From contig NZ_FNHS01000001.1 in the NCBI RefSeq assembly GCF_900103445.1, forward strand, positions 434,001 to 498,000: DNA of 64,000 nucleotides, given 5' to 3'. Below, in pieces: positions 59,073 through 64,000 of this stretch. Below the pieces are notes generated by a model. That model worked only from the letters and a program-made list of their open reading frames with translations. It was not told the origin of the DNA and did not search any database. The DNA comes from Methylobacterium phyllostachyos (lineage in GTDB: Bacteria; Pseudomonadota; Alphaproteobacteria; Rhizobiales; Beijerinckiaceae). A program made the position numbers and the translations under genes. Every line of letters begins with the position of its first letter. The stretch's first letter is position 1.

Positions 59073-60194
59073 ATGTCGAACCAGCCCGACCACAGCCTTT
59101 CCGATGGCGGACTTGCCGAGCGGATGGCGCGCCTGATCGTGCACGGGCGCGCCCCCTACAATGCCGAGCCGCCGCTCGACCGGCTGCGGGCGTCCTGGCG
59201 CACGGCGGCGGCGGACTTCTACGTGCGCTCGCACGGGGATCTGCCGGCGATCGACGCGGAGGCCTATCGCCTGGAGGTCGGCGGGGCGGTGGGCCGAAAA
59301 TTGTCCCTGTCGCTCACCGAGATCCAGGCGATGCCGCAGGCGACGGTGACGGCGACGCTGCAATGCGCCGGCAACCGCCGGGCCGACATGCGCGCGGTCG
59401 CCCCGGTCTCGGGCGACCCGTGGGACGCCGGCGCCATCGGCACCGCCGACTGGACCGGTCCCCGTCTCGCCGACGTGCTGGCGGCAGCCGGGTTCGACCG
59501 GGCGCACGCGCAGGAGGATTTGCACGTCGCCTTCGCGTGTCACGACACCGTGGAAGGGGAAGCCTACCGCTACGGCGCCTCGATTCCAATGGCCAAAGCG
59601 CTGGCGCCGGAGACGCTGCTCGCCCACGCGATGAACGGGGAACCGCTCCTGCCCGAGCACGGCTTCCCGCTGCGTGCGGTGGTGCCGGGCTACGCCGGCG
59701 TGCGCAGCCCGAAGTGGCTGGCGTCCATCACCGTGCAGGATCGCCCATCCGACAACCCGATCCAGGCGGGCGACTACAAGTTTCTGCCGCCGCAGGTCGA
59801 TCCGGACAAGGTCGGCCCTGACGACGGCATCACCATCGAGACCATGCCGCTCAACAGCGCGATCTGCGAGCCCGCCCGCGGGGCGTCGCTGCCGGCGGGG
59901 CTCACCGCTGTGCGCGGCTACGCGGTGTGCGGCGACCGCACGGTGGCCCGCGTCGACGTCTCCGGGGACAGCGGGCGGACCTGGGCGCAGGCCAGCCTGG
60001 AGCGCGAGGCGGAGGCGCCCTTCGCCTGGACGTTCTGGTCGATCGACCTCGACCTGCCCCCGGGCGAGCACGAGCTCGCCGTGCGCGCCTGGGACGCGGC
60101 CGGCCAGACCCAGCCCGCCGCCGCCGACGACACCTGGAACCGCAAGGGCTACTTGAGCACCGCGTGGCACCGGGTGCGGGTCACAGTGGGCTGA
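59073..60194 (+). CDS. Second sulfite oxidase-like molybdoenzyme
   Basis: 373 residues, without signal peptide, so probably cytoplasmic. Sulfite oxidase fold with the Mo-ligand cysteine in LQCAGNRRADM, then DTVEGEAYRYGASIPM, FPLRAVVPGYAGVRSPKWL and a C-terminal dimerisation domain (ARVDVSGDSGRTWAQASLE). It resembles plant-type and bacterial soluble sulfite oxidases more than SorA. GAGGA precedes ATG 59073. It may detoxify sulfite inside the cell. An ancestral link to the SorA gene 2 kb away through old duplication is possible, but the two differ strongly. Confidence 0.83.
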   Translation: MSNQPDHSLSDGGLAERMARLIVHGRAPYNAEPPLDRLRASWRTAAADFYVRSHGDLPAIDAEAYRLEVGGAVGRKLSLSLTEIQAMPQATVTATLQCAGNRRADMRAVAPVSGDPWDAGAIGTADWTGPRLADVLAAAGFDRAHAQEDLHVAFACHDTVEGEAYRYGASIPMAKALAPETLLAHAMNGEPLLPEHGFPLRAVVPGYAGVRSPKWLASITVQDRPSDNPIQAGDYKFLPPQVDPDKVGPDDGITIETMPLNSAICEPARGASLPAGLTAVRGYAVCGDRTVARVDVSGDSGRTWAQASLEREAEAPFAWTFWSIDLDLPPGEHELAVRAWDAAGQTQPAAADDTWNRKGYLSTAWHRVRVTVG

Positions 60195-60202
60195 GGCGCG
60201 CC

Positions 60203-60688
60203 GTGCCGGCTTGGGCGGAGTTCGTCTTCGGCGCCGACCACGCGCTGTCGTGGGGGCAGGAATGTGCCCGGGCGGCGCTGGTCTTCACCTACGGCCTGTT
60301 TCTGCTGCGGCTGGGCGGGCGGCGGGTGTTCGGGCGCTGGTCGGCGCTCGACATCGTGGTCTCGATCATCGTCGGCTCGTCGCTGAGTCGGGCACTGACC
60401 GGCGCCGCGCCGCTGTTCGGGACGCTGGCGGCCTCGACGCTGATGGTCGGCTTGCACGCGGCGCTGGCCCGGGCGGCGGCGGCCTCGTCGCGCATCGCCC
60501 GCCTCGTCGAGGGTGGATCCGTCGTGCTGGCCCGCGACGGGCGCGCCGTCCAGGCCGCGATGCGCCGCCACGGGGTCAGCGAGGCCGACCTCGCCGAGGC
60601 CCTGCATCAAGCCAAGGTCGCGGATGTCGCGCAGACGCGCCTCGTCCTGCTCGAACCCTCCGGCACCATCAGCGTCCGCAAGCGCTGA
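60203..60688 (+). CDS. DUF421 (YetF-like) membrane protein
   Basis: 161 residues. The N-terminal membrane part (AALVFTYGLFLLRLGGRRVFG, SALDIVVSIIVGSSLSRAL) and the soluble C-terminal part (LVEGGSVVLARDGRAVQAAMR, SGTISV) match DUF421 proteins. Their function is unknown. The start is GTG 60203, nine bases after the stop of the sulfite oxidase-like gene, so the two form one unit. Confidence 0.83.
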   Translation: MPAWAEFVFGADHALSWGQECARAALVFTYGLFLLRLGGRRVFGRWSALDIVVSIIVGSSLSRALTGAAPLFGTLAASTLMVGLHAALARAAAASSRIARLVEGGSVVLARDGRAVQAAMRRHGVSEADLAEALHQAKVADVAQTRLVLLEPSGTISVRKR

Positions 60689-60750
60689 TGCTTCCGGCCG
60701 GGGCTGCCGCCCCGGGAGGCGGACGCGGTCCGGGGAGATGTACGAGAAAC

Positions 60751-60772
60751 GGCGCCCCGTCTCCGGGGCGCC
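60751..60772. terminator. Perfect GC-rich hairpin between converging genes
   Basis: GGCGCCCC-GTCTCC-GGGGCGCC is an 8-bp perfect stem. It lies between the DUF421 gene and the convergent small gene ending at 60805. On the minus strand the stem is followed by GTTTCT, so it may terminate both transcripts. Confidence 0.65.
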
Positions 60773-60804
60773 CTCTCAGGTTCCGACCGAGACCGATACG
60801 AGCG

Positions 60805-60996
60805 TCAGCCGTGCTTCTTGTTGGCCCGGTGGTGGCCGATGGCGCATCCCGCGGCCGCGCCCGCCACGCCGTGACCGGCCATGTGCCCGGCGACCGCGCC
60901 GACGGCGGCGCCCTTCAGGCAGCCCTTGGCCTCGGCCGAGCCAGCTGCGAGCAGACCGAGCGAGAGGACAGCGGCGGCGAGCGTGACGTGCTTCAT
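60805..60996 (-). CDS. Small exported glycine-zipper protein
   Basis: 63 residues: a signal peptide (MKHVTLAAAVLSLGLLAAGSAEA) followed by a short glycine/alanine-rich stretch (LKGAAVGAVAGHMAGHGVAGAAAG) and a basic histidine-rich end. Glycine-zipper proteins of this kind sit in the envelope. GGAGGATC before ATG 60996 is a strong ribosome site. Function unknown. Confidence 0.7.
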   Translation of the reverse strand: MKHVTLAAAVLSLGLLAAGSAEAKGCLKGAAVGAVAGHMAGHGVAGAAAGCAIGHHRANKKHG

Positions 60997-61611
60997 GGGG
61001 TGATCCTCCGATGATCGTGCGGGTCTAACTTGCTGACAACGAAGGGCGTTCCAGGCGCCGCCCATCACCCGAGCGTGATCGCCGTCGCTGCCGGCCCGAT
61101 CCCAGAGCCGCGACGGCCGTCGGACCGATCGTCCCGGACACGTCGCGCGGCCGGTCGGCGACCGACGCTCACCGTGGCTCATGACAGAAGCGCTCGGTCT
61201 GCCACTTGGCCCCGCCCGGCTGCTGCGCGCTGAAGCAGTCGTCCCCGCGCGGCCTCCCCCCGCTTCACCTCGGCCCCGGGCCCCCGCACCACGATCTCGC
61301 GGACGTACCCACTTCAGTGGGGGCGGATCACGGCGGCAGCATAACTAGCGAACGAGTTACTGACGATCTCGCCAGCCCACATAGCCCTTTGCAATGGTTG
61401 AAAGTGATGAGGGTTCAATCCAGTGTCGTGAATGCTCCCGCCACCAACCTCAAAGGGCGAATCGACGAGACAGTTGAAATTGACATCGGCCACATCAGCT
61501 GCGCAGATTAGAAGGCAATAGTTCAACAAGAAAACTATATGTTGAAAATTTAATTTGTTTATAGTGAACTCGGTGACTACCAATAACCTTTGGCTGCCGT
61601 TACATAATAGC
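60997..61611. other. Intergenic region left of the third IS3 element
   Basis: About 600 bases without a supportable gene. The composition is GC-rich up to about 61320 and then clearly AT-rich up to the IS end. Short open frames on both strands lack domains and ribosome sites. The AT-rich part may be foreign DNA left by an earlier event. Confidence 0.4.
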
Positions 61612-61649
61612 TGACCTGACCGGTATTTTGGACCGAGCCGATTGAGAGG

Positions 61650-62525
61650 CTACTGCATGGTGGCGGCCATGGGTAGACGGAAGGCCAGATCCGGGTAGCT
61701 GACGGGCGCGGGCGGCCGATAGCCCAGCGACGAATGCGGTCGAACGCGGTTGTAGGTGGTTTGCCATAGACCGATCACGATCTGCACTTCTTTCAGCGAG
61801 TAGAAGATCTCCTGGCGAAGACACTTGTCACGAAGCTTGCCGTTGAAGCTTTCACAGTAGCCATTCTCCCACGGGGATCCTGGCGCGATGTACCGGATCT
61901 TTGAGCCAGCTTTGGCGGCCCACTTGCGCAACGCCTTCGAGATCATCTCTGGGCCATTGTCGCAGCGGATATGCTCCGGGGTGCCGTGCAGGCACATGGC
62001 ATCGGCCAGCGCCTCGATCACGCCGACGCTGTTGATGCGCCGCGCCACCTTCAGCGCGAGGCAGGCCCGGCTGTGCTCGTCGATCGGCGTCAGGATGCGC
62101 AGAGAGCGCCCATCGTGCGTCTGGGCCTGCACGAAGTCGAAGCTCCAGACGTGATTACGGTGAAGCGGTCGTAGCCGCATGCACGAGCCGTCGTTCAGCC
62201 ACAGGCGGCTGCGGGGTCTATGTCGGCTGGGGACCTTCAGCCCCTCGCGACGCCAGATGCGCTGAACCCGGTCTTTGCCGACCTGCCAGCCGGCTGCCTG
62301 TAGCAGCGCGGTGACGCGGCGGTAGCCGTAGCGTCCGTACTCGGACGCCAGGGCGATGATGGCCTGGGTCAGCGCATCCTCGTCGGCCAGCACGGTAGGC
62401 ATGTAGCGCTGCGTGCCCCGGTGCTGGCCGACGATCCGGCAGGCGTGACGTTCCGAGAGGCCGTACTTCTCACGGATGCCGTCCAACGCCTGCCTGCGTC
62501 GCTCGGGGGCTACAAGTTTCCCGAG
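61650..62525 (-). CDS. IS3-family orfB transposase
   Basis: About 290 residues from the frameshift region. The HTH_21 part (GLSERHACRIVGQHRGTQRY) and the rve integrase core are intact, with DDE residues in SFDFVQAQTHDG, RCDNGPEMISKAL and YCESFNGKLRD. It has no start codon of its own at the 5' edge and would be made as an OrfAB fusion by -1 slippage within orfA. Similar in type to the outer IS3 orfB at 17352. Confidence 0.9.
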   Translation of the reverse strand, partial: LGKLVAPERRRQALDGIREKYGLSERHACRIVGQHRGTQRYMPTVLADEDALTQAIIALASEYGRYGYRRVTALLQAAGWQVGKDRVQRIWRREGLKVPSRHRPRSRLWLNDGSCMRLRPLHRNHVWSFDFVQAQTHDGRSLRILTPIDEHSRACLALKVARRINSVGVIEALADAMCLHGTPEHIRCDNGPEMISKALRKWAAKAGSKIRYIAPGSPWENGYCESFNGKLRDKCLRQEIFYSLKEVQIVIGLWQTTYNRVRPHSSLGYRPPAPVSYPDLAFRLPMAATMQ

Positions 62526-62797
62526 GCGACGTCCGCCAGCACCTGCTTCTCTAAAGAAAGGTCGGCCACGAGCCGGCGCAGACGAGCGTTCTCGCGCTCC
62601 AGATCCTTCATCTTCCTGGCTTGATCGACTTGAAGGCCGCCGTACTCCTTGCGCCAGCGGTAATAGCTCTGCTCGGAGATCTCCGCCTCCCTGCACGCAA
62701 GGGTCAAACCCTTGCCCTGGGCTGTCTGCACCTCGATCTGGCGCAGCTTGAGCACGACCTGCTCCGCGTTCGTCTTCTGACCTCGCCGCATGTCCAA
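62510..62797 (-). CDS. IS3-family orfA
   Basis: 95 residues with an HTH (AEQVVLKLRQIEVQTAQGKG, ISEQSYYRWRKEYGGL) and a leucine-rich coil (MKDLERENARLRRLVADL). It overlaps orfB by 16 bases, the usual place of programmed frameshifting. Intact. Confidence 0.9.
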   Translation of the reverse strand: MDMRRGQKTNAEQVVLKLRQIEVQTAQGKGLTLACREAEISEQSYYRWRKEYGGLQVDQARKMKDLERENARLRRLVADLSLEKQVLADVASGNL

Positions 62798-62859
62798 CTC
62801 CTTTGGTCCTGGCTGATCCTCTCAATCAGCCCGGTCCAAAACCAGCCGGTCAGGTCAAG

Positions 62860-62982
62860 GACCTGGAGCCCGGCAAGTGGGTCCGGATCACCGGTTGGGA
62901 CACGGCGGCCGCGGCGCGGGCGATGATCGCGGCCGCCGTGGAGCGCCATCAGGCGGCCGGCCCCGCGCCGAGGACTCCGTGA
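62860..62982 (+). pseudogene. C-terminal fragment of a gene truncated by the IS3 element
   Basis: Forty codons continue in frame from the IS end (DLEPGKWVRITGWDTAAAAR) to TGA at 62980-62982, which overlaps the start of the EamA gene (GTGA). The overlap indicates that this was the upstream partner in that operon. No family can be named. The 5' part is not present left of the IS. Confidence 0.55.
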
Positions 62983-63416
62983 GGGGCCTGCTGCAGTCCT
63001 GGCAGTCCTGGGCCCTGCTCTCGGCCGGCTTCGCAGCGCTGACCGCGATCTTCGCCAAGGTCGGCATTGAGGCGGTCGGCTCGGACTTCGCCACCTTCAT
63101 CCGCACCATGGTGATCCTGCTCGTCCTCAGCGGCGTCCTGATCGCGACCGGCCAGTGGCAGCCGCTCTCGTCGGTGTCCGGCCGGACCTACCTGTTCCTG
63201 GTCCCTTCGGGTCTCGCCACCGGCGGTTCGTGGCTGTGCTACTTCCGGGCGCTCAAGCTGGGTGACGCGGCGCAGGTCGCCCCCATCGACAAACTCAGCG
63301 TCGTGCTTGTCGCCGTGTTTGGGGTCGTGTTTCTGGGCGAGCGGTTGTCCGGACCCAACTGGCTCGGCATCGTCTTGATCGCAGCCGGCGCGATCCTCGT
63401 CGCCTTCCGGGGTTGA
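62979..63416 (+). CDS. EamA-family half-size transporter
   Basis: 145 residues with five helices, a single EamA repeat: LLSAGFAALTAIFAKVGIEA at the start and KLSVVLVAVFGVVFLGERLSGPNWLGIVLIAAGAILVAF at the end, the EamA hallmark. Full members have two repeats; half-size ones dimerise. The start is GTG 62979, coupled to the truncated gene before it. Substrate unknown. The IS insertion has separated it from its promoter. Confidence 0.82.
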   Translation: MRGLLQSWQSWALLSAGFAALTAIFAKVGIEAVGSDFATFIRTMVILLVLSGVLIATGQWQPLSSVSGRTYLFLVPSGLATGGSWLCYFRALKLGDAAQVAPIDKLSVVLVAVFGVVFLGERLSGPNWLGIVLIAAGAILVAFRG

Positions 63417-63420
63417 GCGC

Positions 63421-63768
63421 ATGGGCGACGTCTCCTGGCTCGGCGTGGTCATCACCTTCCAGGTTACCTTCATTAAACTGTCCATCGCGGCCACGGTCCT
63501 GATCGCGGGAGCCTACCGCTGCGGTTGGCGCAGTCTCCTGTTGGGCGGCGTCCTCGGCGCGGCTGCCGTAGTCGCCCTGCGCGAGGGCGCCGCGACTGCG
63601 ACGCTCGGGGTCGCGCTCGGCGTCGCGATCATCGGCGCGTTGGCGGCGACGCTGGGCCGAACGGGGGTTTTCCGAAGCGTACCGCCATTCCTTCTGGATG
63701 GCGCCGCCGCCTTCATGGTCGTCGCCTACGGATCCTATTTCCTCGCGTCGGCGCTCGCGGACGGCTGA
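63421..63768 (+). CDS. Hypothetical small membrane protein
   Basis: 115 residues, four hydrophobic helices (LGVVITFQVTFIKLSIAATV, SLLLGGVLGAAAVVAL, LGVALGVAIIGALAATLG, FMVVAYGSYFLASALA). It starts four bases after the EamA stop and is in its operon. No family recognised; perhaps an accessory subunit of the transporter. Confidence 0.6.
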   Translation: MGDVSWLGVVITFQVTFIKLSIAATVLIAGAYRCGWRSLLLGGVLGAAAVVALREGAATATLGVALGVAIIGALAATLGRTGVFRSVPPFLLDGAAAFMVVAYGSYFLASALADG

Positions 63769-63863
63769 CCCGGCAACACCGAACTCGTTCGGGTGCCGTC
63801 ACAGCCTTGTCACCTGCGTCGGAATTGACGGCCGCCGTGGATTAAGCCACTGTCCCGGACGTG

Positions 63864-63949
63864 GGATGGGGATGGAGCTCCCCGACAACTGCCGGGCCCT
63901 ATGCCTGGACGATAGCTCCTACCGTGCGCTTCCGGGCGCGGGTAGGGCT
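63864..63949 (+). promoter_or_regulatory. Third fluoride riboswitch, at the right edge
   Basis: GATGGGGATGGAGCTCCCC, GACAACTGCC, a variable hairpin (GGGCCCTATGCCT), then GACGATAGCTCCTACC to 63923. The 3' strand AGCTCCTACCGTGCGC (from 63914) can pair with GCGCGGGTAGGGCT ending at 63949, the same anti-aptamer design as in the crcB leader. No gene follows within the remaining 50 bases, so its target lies outside the window. Confidence 0.88.
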
Positions 63950-64000
63950 ATGCCTGTTCCCACTTCCGGCCGCGCACCTCCCGTAACCTGATCCCTTCGC

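Larger units (their letters stand above)
61612..62857 (-). mobile_element. IS3-family element, apparently complete
   Basis: 1246 bases. The left end TGACCTGACCGG...TTTTGGACCG and, inversely, the right end TGACCTGACCGG...TTTTGGACCG form inverted repeats that continue with GATTGAGAGG on both sides. orfA and orfB lie on the minus strand. The 3-4 bases flanking the ends (left AGC, right AGG) do not match, so a target duplication is missing. A gene fragment in the flanking DNA on the right shows that it cut into a coding region. Confidence 0.85.

Noticed and set aside
61206..61511. Open frame of 101 residues left of the third IS3 element
   Set aside because: It crosses the boundary between GC-rich and AT-rich DNA and has no motif or ribosome site.
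1..64000. tRNA, rRNA or CRISPR loci
   Set aside because: No cloverleaf with a TTCGA-type arm, no rRNA-like tract and no regular repeat-spacer array was noticed on either strand; a dedicated search could still find a short one.

Overview
This is a high-GC window of alphaproteobacterial character. The gene content and IS types fit a Methylobacterium or Methylorubrum-like member of the Hyphomicrobiales, but no rRNA, tRNA or housekeeping marker is present, so the genus is an inference. It reads as a mosaic accessory region, either a plasmid or a genomic island: respiratory, sulfur and stress gene blocks separated by phage-like remnants and insertion sequences.

1-6.7 kb: a sulfur/thiol-redox block on the minus strand (DsbD, DsbA-like, L,D-transpeptidase lipoprotein, DsrE-like protein, then a cut-off YeeE/YedE permease). 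A QseB/QseC-type two-component pair is divergent from it, and a BigR/SqrR-type ArsR repressor with two cysteines follows. The divergent intergenic region carries a perfect CTTAAG-N5-CTTAAG box, and the permease promoter carries an inverted repeat. 7.3-13.6 kb: mobile-element debris. It holds a protein with motifs resembling a minimal family A polymerase palm, a tyrosine-phosphatase-like gene disrupted by CATG-rich DNA, an AT-rich DUF3987 gene, and a frameshifted T4 Pnkp-like kinase. 13.6-20.0 kb: four insertion sequences nested in one another. An IS3-family element contains a second IS3 element, which contains an IS21 element; the outer IS3 also contains an IS110 element. Two of the insertions can be undone to the base from their target duplications.

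20.4-35.5 kb: a minus-strand carbohydrate-oxidation and quinol-oxidase block. GH15 glucoamylase-like, GMC dehydrogenases, an SMP-30 lactonase, a TPP enzyme and an SDR lie next to cytochrome bo3 oxidase (cyoABCD). 35.7-49.5 kb: a nearly continuous plus-strand block. A DoxX protein is followed by a fluoride riboswitch that leads crcB, a phosphoglycerate mutase-like gene, a small membrane protein and an enolase paralogue. Then come a YeiH-type exporter, a Tat-exported DsrE-like protein, a ModA-like binding protein, two c-type cytochrome proteins (one TsdA-like), a ba3-type oxidase with SCO and CtaG-like assembly factors, and a DUF1275 protein.

49.5-64 kb: inorganic pyrophosphatase on the minus strand behind a second fluoride riboswitch, a divergent CLC channel, a class III cyclase, a large ABC protein with degenerate ATPase motifs, a SorAB sulfite dehydrogenase, a beta-propeller gene broken by an amber codon, a second sulfite-oxidase-like protein, an IS3 element, an EamA half-transporter, and a third fluoride riboswitch at the right edge.

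Two themes tie the right half together. The first is fluoride: export (CrcB) plus riboswitch-linked extra copies of enolase and pyrophosphatase, two classic fluoride-inhibited enzymes. The second is inorganic sulfur oxidation feeding electrons through c-type cytochromes to a ba3 terminal oxidase.
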